A DNA stretch of 64,000 nt, taken from positions 21,067,225-21,131,224 of the forward strand of contig OX419344.1 in assembly GCA_948470475.1 (NCBI GenBank), written 5' to 3'. Below the pieces are notes generated by a model. The model was not told the DNA's origin, ran no database searches, and saw only the letters and a program-made list of their open reading frames with translations. How positions within the stretch are numbered: position 1 is the first letter of the stretch; every line of letters starts with the position of its first letter. A program made the position numbers and the translations under genes. This document shows, piece by piece, positions 1-11,273 of the stretch. Origin of the DNA: Galaxea fascicularis (lineage: Eukaryota > Cnidaria > Anthozoa > Scleractinia > Euphylliidae).

Positions 1-286
1 ATCAGTGTATTAAGCTCGGTCTTATAATTCTAGATCAAGGACGTGACAAAAAAATTAGCCGGCAATAAAGGCTGAAAAGTAAACAAAAAATTTCAGTTGC
101 TCAAATCAGGTCAATGAGAACATTCCTTGTTTGCATGCAGCCTTCAACCGCGTTGAAATCGCTTTTTGCCGTAGACTGGCCCAGACTTTAATCTATCGGC
201 GAATCTTTTCTATTGACACTTTGCCAGGTGCACTCTGAGTACAGCAATTTTACTTTATCACGGAATGTTACGTGTTCATGAGTAGT

Positions 287-1279
287 TCAAGGAGAATTTT
301 CGTGGAACTGCGTCTGACTTTGAAATGACTTAACTGTATTACTATTAAACTGCGGTGTGCTGAAAAACCAGCAATTGAAAACGCGCTTAAACGCGTGTCT
401 GTAATCACGACTCCTCACGGCATAGATCCAAGGATTCACGGCTGAGCTGCTGAACGAAAACAACGCGCCCCAAAACCAAAATCGAACGATACGAATCTTC
501 AAACAGTTATTTGTTGTCAGGAGTTGAATTCCAGCTATAACCATACTTGGAAAAGCCAGGAGAAGGTAGATGCCGATGATTATCCCGATTGTGTTAGCAG
601 CCTTTCGGTGGCGCTTGGTTTCAATGCTCGAAGGACCAGCGCCATGTTGTCCGTCTTCGGACGCGACAGATCCCGTTCGGCCCTCCTCCGCTATCCTTCG
701 GGATTGACGGTTTGCTGCTTTGTAAATGTAGTAGTAACTGTAGCTGATAACCACGAATGGAAGAGTATAACCAATAATTGCCACGGCTATCCACAAGTTG
801 GGCAGAGCCGTTGGTTCTGTGATCAACAGGCGAATGCAGGCAAAACCGATTGAAAACGCCCATATCAGCCCGATAGATAAAACACAACGAAACAGTGTCA
901 TGACTTGTAAGTAGTAATACGGCTTAGTTATGGCTAAATATCGATCAAGGCTCACCGCAGCCAGGTTGAAAGTACTAATTATCAGGGTTTGCGTGGACAT
1001 GAGTTCTGCAGCGACGGTCAAAGGGTGTTGATTTCGCCAGACATTCAGCGCACTCTTAGTGACCCACAATGGGCAGATTATGACTCCGACCAGAAAATCA
1101 CCAACAGCTAGCGATGCAATGTAATAGTTTGAAACCGTTTGAAGAGCGGGAGTTTGATAAACCGATAGCAGGACCAGGAAATTTCCAACAACGGACATGA
1201 ATCCCGAAATTGAATGGAGAACGGCAAGAATGATCGAAGTCACGTAGTCCAGCTCACCAGAGCACTGTTCTTCCGACAT
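287..1279 (-). CDS. Class A (rhodopsin-like) G-protein-coupled receptor, intronless
   Basis: A 330-residue open frame with seven hydrophobic segments and class A landmarks: GNFLVLL in helix 1, LAVGD in helix 2, DRYLAIT at the end of helix 3 and NPWIYA in helix 7. The third intracellular loop is moderate in length and rich in Arg, Ser and Gly. Helix 6 lacks the usual CWxP and reads LLLAFPSM instead. The start ATG follows a stretch without upstream in-frame coding. No intron is needed. The amine/melatonin/melanocortin-like look is typical of the large cnidarian receptor expansions, in which ligands are mostly unknown, so I do not assign one. Its general build matches the receptor at 31555-32490 on the other strand, which suggests both come from the same broad family. 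The protein should sit in the plasma membrane and couple to G proteins, as inferred from the intact DRY and NPxxY motifs. Confidence 0.93.
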   Translation of the reverse strand: MSEEQCSGELDYVTSIILAVLHSISGFMSVVGNFLVLLSVYQTPALQTVSNYYIASLAVGDFLVGVIICPLWVTKSALNVWRNQHPLTVAAELMSTQTLIISTFNLAAVSLDRYLAITKPYYYLQVMTLFRCVLSIGLIWAFSIGFACIRLLITEPTALPNLWIAVAIIGYTLPFVVISYSYYYIYKAANRQSRRIAEEGRTGSVASEDGQHGAGPSSIETKRHRKAANTIGIIIGIYLLLAFPSMVIAGIQLLTTNNCLKIRIVRFWFWGALFSFSSSAVNPWIYAVRSRDYRHAFKRVFNCWFFSTPQFNSNTVKSFQSQTQFHENSP

Positions 1280-3589
1280 GATAAAGTTTCCTCGTGAAAT
1301 CGAAGTCTGGGACTCACGCTTAATTTCAGATGATGTATTTTATAACACTGCAGATCGTCTCACTTTTAACTGCCGCTGGAAAGCTAAGTCTTGGGAACGT
1401 TCAAACCAATTCTTTTAATTTATACGACGAATTGAAATACGCCTTGCGTCATTCTGATTGGCTCCAACAGCACCTCACAAATAAACGGTGGGTGATTGGA
1501 ACTTTGTCTAACGAATAAACAGTCTTCACTCTTTTGTTCCACGTTTCATATCACTGCAAGGTGGCTTTCAACTGAGGTCCCAACAGATAGTATATAAAAT
1601 TGCATTTCCAAAGGTCGCAGAAAAGGAACAAGTCCGTTGCCGGAATAGAACCTTTAATGATGCGTTTTTTTTTTGTTTTATCACCTTCAAAAATTAATCA
1701 AACGTTTCTCTTTCAATCTGTGACTTAATAGAACTTGGAGGTGACGTCTCTATGGCACTGTCAATGAAGACTTTGAGGAGGTAGCGTAATTTGCAGTGAT
1801 TATTCTATGGCAGGCAAATTGCTTTTGGACTTAAAACATAGGGTGACATACTTGATTTTTTTCATTTGATGGACATTCGAAAATTAATTTTCTTACACCC
1901 AAGAAGATGGTAAGTTAAATACAACGTGAGCTGAATTTTAATCCACATGTTATTTGAAATTGAGCCATCGCCTCATAACCCGAGTGGAGAATTAAAAATT
2001 TCAATATTTGCATGTCCCATTTTCGGGGAAACCAGTCAGCATGCAATAAAATCGTATATTATTTGCTGGTGCTATCTCTTTCATGTAAACCTAATATCAC
2101 ATATTTTTGAGTAATGTGTATTAATATCGATAGAAATAATTATTTAAGTTCTAAATCGCAAAGCAGTGTCTTAGCATTGGGAATAATTATTCTCTTACTC
2201 TTATTACTCTTGACGACTTCGCACTGAACAGTTAAACTACGCAGAACCGGCTCAGATTCCAAGCAAACTAATCGCACCTTTCTGTATATTCAAGCAGTGT
2301 TTAAACAAACACGTACAGCTAAAAACAAATGATAAACCGGGAAAACAGGTGAAACAAGAATTTGCTATCCAGTTATTTTAGCACAACGGAAAGCCATGAT
2401 ACGTAACTGAAAGTACGAACCGCAACATTCATATGGCTGTCGTTTTATTTGGTCAATTCATACTCCTGCAAGTATTTGAAAGAGCCGTCATTTTCTATTG
2501 TGTTTCAACAATGAGGCAGCCGTTTGTCGAGGAAATTTTCAAGTGTTCCTATTGTTGATGTGGCTTGCCGGATGCATGGAAGAACCAACACACGCAATTA
2601 CACAAAGTGAACGAGTTCTCAGTTGTTCAGTTCGATTGTTTGGCAGATCGTAAGTAAATACGACGAAATGAAAAGCCGAAACATTATGGAAGTCCTCATC
2701 AACTTATAACCCAGCATATTGAGGATGCTCAAAACAAAAGTAAACAAACTTTTGGCATGCTGTGTAGAGCCGCATAGGACTCGAATCGCGCTGTCTAGCT
2801 TTTATTCTGCTCACAAGTTACTTTTCAGTTCAGTACAATAGGAGCTACACGCTGGGGAAACGTGCTAAATATCCCGAAAAAAGTAACTCAAATACTACCC
2901 ATTTAATGAAAGATCATATGTAAATAACAAAGGCAAAAAACTTTGAATATGGGTGCGGATAATGACGCGCTATGATTTGATTTTTTCAGTGCCGAGCGAA
3001 GATCGTGGAAAACTGCGAACCAAAAGGTTTTCCGACACAGCTAAGTTCATTAATGTACAAGTAATCGTGTATTTTTTTTATTGCAAATATTTTGGCTTAT
3101 TTCTGACTATATGAATCCAAGAGAGCACCTTCAATTTTCAAAATAATTTGTTCCATCGCGTTCCAGTTACGCTCGTTTGAAAACTGGCGGTATCACTCTG
3201 GAAGTAAATCTAGATGTAAGCGTTTTCCTAGCACTGGGTAAACTGTGTTTGCCTTGTAGCGGTTGTATGGAATTATGTCCGCATTCAGTCACAACAACAA
3301 CGAGTAGCTTTATTTGCATGACCATAACTTCATACGGTATTGCAAAAGCACGTATCTTAACAAGAACATTATAATAATGTAATAAGAAGGGGAAAAAAGT
3401 ATTAAAGATACATCAGACTCATTTAGATAATATCTTATTACGCGAATCTAAGCAAAATAGAATGAACTTGGCCAATTCAATATTAACAAAATAATCAGGA
3501 GAATTCATTAATTCCTTGGTAGCTTCTTTTGGGGATAATTGGGTGATTCAGTCAGTAGGTGATTTTCTATTTTGCTATAAAATGTGTTC
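1280..3589. other. Gene-free stretch upstream of the receptor
   Basis: I see no convincing exon, RNA gene or repeat here. The short open frames near 1330 and 3177 are under 70 codons and have no family resemblance or codon bias. The part next to 1279 presumably holds the receptor promoter, but I find no clear TATA box. Confidence 0.4.
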
Positions 3590-6230
3590 CTAATTAAGAA
3601 TTGAGTATCTAGGACAGCTAAAAAGAAAGATTATTTCATTCGATCCACAAGAAGGGCAGAGTCTATCAAACCTTAAGATTTGATCGTATTTCACTAATTC
3701 TTTCCTACCATTTAGTTTACTTGAAAAGCCTAAATAATAGGTAGGCATATACTCGTTCTTAAAAGTGTTATAAAATTCTAGTTTCTTGGAGTATCGAATA
3801 GTGTGTTTCCAATATAAGGCATACTTTTGTCGCATTAACTTTACAAAGTGTTTTTGGTGTTAGCTTCAGTTAAGCGAGTTGGATTAAATTCTGGCAAATT
3901 ATAGAATTCGTCCATCCTCATAGCACTTGAGAGAAACTACTTTTACCAGAAGAGTGAAGATCCGCCAACATTATAAGGATCTGTTTAACGATGGAGTCGT
4001 TTCTCTTACTTTGGAGATATAAAATGTAATTTATTATCTTCTGATTTATAGCTATATTGAGAGGAAATCTTCCAAGTTCAGCTCTACACGCCACATTTGA
4101 TGCCTTATTGCTTACTTGTAAGTAACGTTTCCAGAACTGCAGACGAAGTGAATTGGCCCAAGATTTGAAATTGTGTTTTGAATATACACCCCATATCTCG
4201 CTGTTATATGTCAGGATTGGAGAGATCATCGTGTCAAACATTTTACTTGCAAGACGTGGTGGTAGTTTGCTGATATTTGTGTTCTTTGTAAGACTGAAAA
4301 CAGCGTGAAGAGCCTTCTCTTTCAACTTATCGAGTGCCATAGAAAAATTACCTTGTGGGAAGATTAGTGTTCCCAAATGTGTATAGATTTGAACAATTTC
4401 AATGGTTTCCTTACTTGTCTGTGTGGAAATTCGACTCAGTGTATTTTTTAGCACGTTTTTAAAAGATCAATTTTTTTGTCTTTTTAGGATTGATGCTTAA
4501 CATCCATGAATCGCAGTAGGAAGATAACATATCAAGACAATTTTGCAATCCTGTTTTAGACTTCGATAATATGACTAGATCATCCGCGTACAAAAGTGCG
4601 CTCAATTTTGTGCCGTTTGGTAGAACGAATGGATCGGATAAAGTATTTTCGAAAGAGAATGGTATGTTATTGATGACGGAATTAATAGGTTAAATAATAA
4701 CGAACTTAGAATACAACCTTAATGTACCCCTCTTGCGTATTGAAAAGGGCGTGTTTTGCTATTCCCGATTTTTATGGAACATGTAGAGTTTGAATACAAA
4801 CTCTTTATTAAATTATAAAAGCAGCCCCCAACATTTATTTGTAGTAATTTGAATAAGAGCCCGTCGTGCCAAACCGAGTCAAAAGCTTTTTTGAAAATCA
4901 CGATTTGCTTTCTGCTGTCTCGACCTTTTTTGAAATCTACAAAACAAGCGTAGATCTTTTCGTTGTGGTGATGCACGTATTTATTCACTAAAGTTCTCAG
5001 TGTGAGGACATGGTCTGCTGTACGATTATTAGGTAAGAAACCAACCTGAGACTTATGAGGTACGTTGTTGATTTTGACATATTCAAGACGTCTTTGGTTT
5101 AAGATAGAACACAAATAATTTTCCAGACAGCTTGAGACACAAATTCCTCGATAATTTGACGGATCACTTCTTCCTCCTTATTTATATATTGGTGTTATAA
5201 GGCCACCAGACCAAGTCTGAGGCATTGTACCCGAATTAAGAACCGAATTAAAAAACTTAAGGTAAACGGGCATCATTTTTTGAAGACTTGTTTTAATCAT
5301 TGCATTCTTTATTTTGTCCGAGAACGACGATTTGTTATTTTTCAATTTTTCCGCGGCTATGAGTATCTCATAAGGAGCATAACTGCTCTTCACGTCTCTC
5401 GAGTTCTTTTACTTCAGTGATTATTGTCTGCTGCTTTGGGTTTAAAGGCTTACTTCAATGAGGTGAGGGAAAGTGATAGAGCCAGGTTTCCTCCGAAATT
5501 AAAAACAAATCATGTTTTTCTTTTCGGGTGTCATCCATTGATTTTAAACACCGCCAAAAGCGTTGCTTATCTGGATTTTCTGTAGTTTCCTCTAATTCAG
5601 TAACCTTTGAATTGTAGTATTCAGTTCGTTTTCTGCACAACAGCGTTTTATATTCTGTTAAAACAATATGATATCTCTCCCGCAAATCAGCATTTAATGG
5701 ATCTCTGTGTTTTTGATTTGATAGTTTCCTTAAGTTGTGCTTTTTTAAGCGGCATTCTTTATCAAACCATTTTTTGTTTGACGATGATTTGACCTTTTTA
5801 TGTTTCTTTCTTATTTTAATCTTAAGGCATTTTTTTGCGGCTGTGATCAAGATGTTTTCTACTTTTCCCATTGTGCTATTAATATCTTTGATCGGGGCAT
5901 CGTCAATAATGTACTCTCGTATAAGCATTTGGAGATCTGGTGAACGTAAGCTTTCTTTGAATTTTGACGGAGAGTCCTTTTCCCAGATAAATTGCATCGG
6001 TAAACGTGACAACAAATTATGTTACTGCGATGATTTAAGTTCAGAGATGTTTGTGTTGATATTTAGCCAAGTTATTATTGAACTGTGATCCGATAAGGAG
6101 CATGGCTGCTTTACTACAAAATTTGCAACATTTGAAAAAGTATCTTGGTCACATATTGCGTAATCAATAACACTTATTCCATTTCTTCCGTGAAAGGTAG
6201 CGGAGTTGACCATGAACATATATTTGCGTA
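3590..6230 (-). mobile_element. Decayed LINE (non-LTR retrotransposon), 5'-truncated
   Basis: Reading the minus strand from about 6220 downward, broken frames give in order: the C-terminal end of an apurinic-type endonuclease (SVIDYAICDQD, then SLSDHSSIITWL, 6022-6219); a linker rich in Lys and Arg (5455-6015); the start of reverse transcriptase (TWSGGLITPIYK, 5178-5393); the catalytic palm region (QVGFLPNNRTADHV, ACFVDFKKAFD-like, 4719-5114); and a C-terminal part ending in a CPSC...FLFSCPRYS zinc-knuckle-like motif (3590-4454). Stops and frame changes separate these blocks, and most of the endonuclease is missing, so it is a dead copy. Order and motifs fit the CR1/L2/Jockey group, and I cannot choose among them. 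The palm motif is split by a 13-codon insertion (see findings). Confidence 0.88.
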
Positions 6231-7110
6231 TAAAAAGTGACTAAATGATTTAGTCTTTTTTCAAGCAAATAAAGTTGGCATTTCAGTAGCCCAACCCTTC
6301 TTATGTAGTAATCTACGCAGTCTAAGTAAAGCAGGTTTTATGTAAATTTGTATAGTCGAGTTTCTTTAGTCAGTAAGGAAGACCATATTTCCTTTTTTTA
6401 AAAGGAAATGTAAAGTTGTTAGTTGGCAGCTGTCCGTGTTTGTTTGTATAATCTGCAGGCTTTATGAATTCAATACTCCTTAATTTACACACTGTCGTGT
6501 TCATTTGTGTAAAAAGTTCATTTAGTCATCAGCTCTTCAAGAAATTAATTACTCATTCAGAAAAAACGTGTCAAATTTATTTAACTATATGGCCTGTAAT
6601 CATAACGAATTGTGTCTAGTCCCAACTATCATCCTTGAATTTTTTTAATACTGATTTTATCAATACTGTCACCTGCAAACTGGGACAAAAATTTCCAGTA
6701 ATTCCAGCAGGAGTCTAACCAGTCCTATGACCTCCCAATGTTTTATCGAACATCACCTAACCATACGCCATTCCTTTTCCACCCACTCTACCATCCGCAA
6801 TCGTTTTAGCGACATGTCTGTCCGACATTGTCCGAAGTTCAACCGAACATTTTCGACTGCGTAACACCATTTGTAACAATAAACAATTTTTTATTGGTAA
6901 GCCCTGAAAAGAATAAAAGGTATTTAAAGTGCTTATTCTTCAAAATGGAGTGCTTTCGATCTGAAGAGTATGAACACAACGAAAAGTCCGTCAATATAAT
7001 CATTTGCTAGCGCTAGGGTCAATATTTATTGCATATACCGGTATGTAAAGATCTCTACAAATTCAGATATCAAGCTAAAGGATACAAAATGCTGATTCAC
7101 TCTTGAGTTA
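6231..7110. other. Intergenic stretch between LINE and collagen gene 1
   Basis: AT-rich sequence with no supported gene. The minus-strand 3'UTR of the collagen/CTHRC1-like gene must lie just below 7111, but no canonical polyadenylation signal stands out. Confidence 0.35.
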
Positions 7111-9182
7111 TCATATTTCGGTGAGGCTTATTTCTTCAACTGTCATTCTTGGATTCATATCAACACGCACAAAAGGGACCTGTGAAGATCTGCGATGACC
7201 GAGGCAGTTTTCTACCCACAATTCCACGGATACTTGTCCAGCGGGGCGTGCGCAGTAGCCATCCAGTCTCACGTGTCGATATTCCATTCCAGGAAATGCC
7301 TTGTTGCCTTGTAACCTAGCCTCTATGCTGGCATCCTGGCATTCAATGCCGTCAAACGCAAAGAACCATCGTTTGCAGCACGTGGTACAAAAACCAACGC
7401 GCATGCTCCCTTCAAAGATCACGTGTAGGACACTCCTTTGATTAATTTTATTGAAAAGGCATTCCTGAAAAAAACGAAGAACAAGTTAAGGTAGCTTTTA
7501 CAAACTTCGTGTTTTTGTTACAACGACAGCCATTTTGAAAGTCTGAAGGAACTTATCCGTCCGTAGTGTGACTGTACACACGCGAGCAAAACAATGAATT
7601 TAATTTCTATGCATAGTTAAGGTTAGCTGCAAGTTTTTCTCTTGACGTTCTTTCATTTAGCATAAAAATTAGATTATGTGTGGCTAAGTGCTGTAAGAAC
7701 ACTTGGCTAGTACTAAATGTCATTTTATTTTCATAGGGTCATTCGCTACCTTGAGGGTTGATCAGAAAACTGAAGTTTCTCATATTTTAAGGAAATGTCA
7801 TCTCTCAGGGGGGCCGTAACACCTATGTTCGAATGCAATTGCCATAAAAGAACATACAGGATATAAAGATGCGAACCTTCAGTAGTCCGTACTGTTGAAG
7901 TGGGTCATGTTTCCACGCACAAGTTTTCCAGCTATTGATGGACCCTGAAATTCCCGGGCGGCCTTCAAGTCCTTTGACACCAGGAAAACCCGGGAAACCC
8001 GGTTCCCCCTTAAATCCACTTTCTCCCTTATCCCCCGGATCTCCGGAAGTTCCTCCTCTTCCAGGGTCACCTTTCTCTCCCCGTGCTCCTGGGTAACCTG
8101 AGAAACATTTAAGAATAGCATGACTGTGAAAGTAGGATTATGTCTGTAAATGGAGACAAAACGAGGATAAACAAACAAATAAGATTTGTTCTGTAGAAAT
8201 AACCTGGTTCGCCTTTTCTTCCTCTCAGTCCAAAAAGTGAATAGGGCTCGACAATGTAGCTAAATCCTTTGGGTCCTCTGTCGCCTCTAATTCCTTTGGG
8301 TCCAGGTACACCCAGTGGCCCTGCATCTCCCTGATTTCCTCTTATCCCTGGGGATCCAAGGAAGTATTGCCTACATTTTCCTTCAACCTTACAGAGCAAA
8401 CATAAATATTTTGGTGAGTACGACGTATGACAAACGAAAAAACAAAGGAATAAACGAATGCATCAATTAAGAATATTCTACTGAATATTGAATCGATATT
8501 AAACAGGCCCTTTTCGGACCGTTCATTTTTATGAATAAAGGGGCTGGTGGGATTGGGGGGGTACACCTCAAAATGGCTTTTGAGAGGGGGGCTGCCCAAA
8601 TAAAAAAAGAAGGGGGGGGTTGAGTAAATTTTGAGACAAAAAAAAGTGGAAAAATAACTTCTGTAACTTCTTTTGGTGGGGAGGGGGGGTCATCCCCACA
8701 AAAAATTCTTTTTGAGGGGCGTTATCTGACTAAAACTGGTAAGATTGGGGGTCATATAATTTGAAATGACACTCCCCCAAATCCCATCAGCCGATAAAAA
8801 ATGAACGGTCCTTCGGTGCGAAATATTATGTACACCCGCTTGTCAAAATTCTGGGTCCACAAACACATAACTCATTAGCTGCTACTCATTTGGCCATGTC
8901 ATCTTGTGAAGATTCCTACCACGAATTTCTAGCCTCCTCCATGGGTGAAACCGGAGGATGCTGCCATCCCTAGAGAAACGTACGTATCAGGTCTCCTGTA
9001 GGGTGAGGTGGAGTGGAGAATGCACTCCCCCACCCAGCTCCCTTAGAAAAGCCTGACTAGCAGGTTATCCCCCAGAGGGGTTATGACTAAGTAAATACCT
9101 CGCTGCATAGGCGTTTCCCCCAGTCTATTGCTTGAGCTTGGTTAAAGGTTAACAACACCATCATTGCTAACGTTCGTATCAT
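7111..9182 (-). CDS. Secreted collagen/CTHRC1-like protein, tandem copy 1
   Basis: Four exons joined by hand: 9182-9099, 8387-8204, 8097-7877 and 7464-7111, giving 843 nt (280 residues plus stop), with every junction in phase. Exon 1 encodes a signal peptide (MIRTLAMMVLLTFNQAQA) and then a short W-x3-L-C segment. Exon 2 starts VEGKC and runs into Gly-X-Y repeats including an RGD, broken once by a 12-residue non-collagen insert (FSYIVEPYSLF). Exon 3 continues Gly-X-Y and ends with SWKTCAW...QYGLLK. Exon 4 holds the Cys-rich C-terminus, with motifs FCTTCCKRWFFAF, IECQDASIEA and ENCLGH. This order matches CTHRC1, a short-collagen secreted glycoprotein that forms trimers and modulates matrix and Wnt signalling in vertebrates; that role is only an analogy here. 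Unlike copies 2 and 3, the collagen part is split by one extra intron. A foldback element (8516-8811) sits in intron 1. Confidence 0.88.
8516..8811. mobile_element. 296-bp foldback element (MITE) with TTC target duplication
   Basis: Both ends begin GGACCGTTCATTTTT when read inward, with G-rich arms (GGGATTGGGGG / GGGATTTGGGGG) following. TTC flanks the element on both sides (8513-8515 and 8812-8814), fitting a 3-bp target duplication. There is no coding capacity. It lies in intron 1 of collagen/CTHRC1-like gene 1. Confidence 0.82.
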
Positions 9183-11273
9183 TGTGATGGAATTAAACTG
9201 CCAAAAAAATTGTGACGGATGCGACGTCAACGTAAACAGACGTGAAAAGCCTGAAAAGTGGAAAGCGAAACATAAGCACGGATGGAACGAGGATAAAAGG
9301 CTAGTATAGAATTTAGCTGATAACTCTTAGCAGCTGTGGGTCAGGGGGAGGAGACGGCTAACGCTTCTTTCTTTTTAAGTAATGGCCTGGAGCTCATTAG
9401 CCCATTAGCTACGGTTAGCAGCGAGAAATCACGCGCGCGGAGGAAGGCTTGTCTCACGCGCGCACAGAATCTCAGCGCGATACACGCGCGACATGCAGTG
9501 TAATTTTGTGTACATGAAGGCGCACATTATGTTAGAATGCTGTTTCACTGTTGGTGCGTAGGAAATGTTTCGTAATCTTTCAGGTCTTTAAAAGACAACA
9601 GCAAGTTAATATAAGGTTTTTATAGAGAAAATATATTTCGAGCTTCAAAGGATCGATACAACGCGTAAAATTACTATTTCAGGAATCGCACTTGATGAAA
9701 AATCACTCACCGGTCCTCTCAGTCAGGAACTATCCCTTCTGATAGTTGATTATTACAGCCCAGAATATAAATCAGATGACATCTTTCCTAGATGACCAGA
9801 AGCTCAGAAACAGCGCGTGACCGTCTCGGCTCGTTGTCTCGACTTTTGAAGTAATTGTCCTACGTTTGAGCCTGTTTTTTATCAGCAGGTTAAACACGTT
9901 AACTATTTCCTGTAACAGTCACGAAATACAACAGAGGAATGCTCGAAGGAAACTAAGAGGGGTAGGGTAGGGGGGATGTCTCCTTGTACTTGTGTCTCAG
10001 ACTGAATTACGAAAGTCAAGTTTCAACCGTACTTTGCCACTTTTTCTGGCGTCAATTGAGTTTCTATTACTAATTCCGGCTGATGAGGAATAGAGAATAT
10101 TTTGAGAAACCAGCAAAATGTTGTGAGGGAGAATTAAACATGAAACGATTTTACTTGCGATAACGTTTCAGTTCATTTTTTTCGTGATACATATTCCTTT
10201 ATAGCCCCTTATAATTCTTTCTTCTACGCCTCCCGCTTCTTTCTCCCCTCTCCCACCTTCCGCACAAAGCCCTTCCTGTTCTCCCTAGGTCCCCCCATCC
10301 CGCCCCGTCCACTAGACGCCGCACATACAGATCCTTTAGGACCCTATTTTTAATGGGCTATTTCCGAATTCCTTCAGGCCTCTTTTTCAAAGCTAGTCTT
10401 AGTGCTCATCCTTTCATACGCAAATCAATTTGCATTCACATGAAAATGAGTTTCATTTGCGGGTTAATGATAATTGATTTGCATATGAAAGGATGAGCTC
10501 TAACACTCGCTTTGAAAAAGAGGCCCGGGGTAATTCGGAAATGGCCTATTAAACCATCTCAAAAAGATATTGATGAAAAGGAACATACTATGCGTGCACC
10601 CAAAACTGAGCGAGGGGATTGAGAAAAACCAAATGCAGATGGCTTACAGCTATCAAGATGACCTACATTTAGTTGGTGAGACAACGTTCATTAACAAATT
10701 AGAGAACTTCGTTAACGCAGGTTTTAATTCTACATGACGAGGTTCTTTTTCAATGAAGGCAAATTCTTTTCAATTAACGATCTACAGCGAGGTAAAGATG
10801 GTCGATAGAGTCATAGTGAAGGCATAAATCAACTAGTAGTAACGACAGAATTTCTGCTAAGAGTCCGAATGGAAGGGTTGCACTCTCCTACAAAGTTGTT
10901 TTCTCTAAATCTTACATGGGTAGACTTCGCCCGATATTAACTTTTACGATGTGTGTGGCCCTTTCACACACCAAGCGATCAACATCAAGATCAAGACAAG
11001 TGGTCATGAGAATTAAGGACGGGACCACACAAGATGAATTTGCTTGATATTTTTCTCTACTGTTTCTATAGGAGCAACTGTAGTCAACCAAAAATTTCTT
11101 CTTTGTTTCTACTCAACAATCTTTGCCTTATTAAAAGAATGAAGGAGAAACGTTTTCGGGTGGAGCCTCTTAGTATAGGCCAATACCTGTATTTGAAGTA
11201 TTCCTTGGTTTAACAACACGTCAAAGTAGAGGTTTGTAAATGAAAACATTTCGAACAAGACCGAAATCTGCGA
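9183..11273. other. Spacer between collagen genes 1 and 2
   Basis: Holds the presumed promoter of gene 1, a CpG-rich stretch with repeated CGCGCG at about 9430-9495, and the foldback element at 10351-10551. No additional coding exon is supported. Confidence 0.45.
10351..10551. mobile_element. About 200-bp foldback element, GGCTATTTCC family, copy 1
   Basis: The two ends are inverted copies: TAATGGGCTATTTCCGAATT at the left and, read from the other strand, TAATAGGCCATTTCCGAATT at the right. Both arms continue through AGGCCTCTTTTTCAAAG and CTCATCCTTTCAT, so the whole element can fold on itself. A second copy lies at 22740-22997. No clear target duplication is visible at this copy. Confidence 0.85.

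Noticed and set aside
524..853. Plus-strand open frame of 109 codons
   Set aside because: Antisense shadow of the receptor gene at 287-1279, with no motifs.
3177..3374. 65-codon frame with clustered Cys (CLPCSGCMELCPH)
   Set aside because: Cysteine spacing looked finger- or ferredoxin-like, but there is no ATG context, splice site or second motif to support it.
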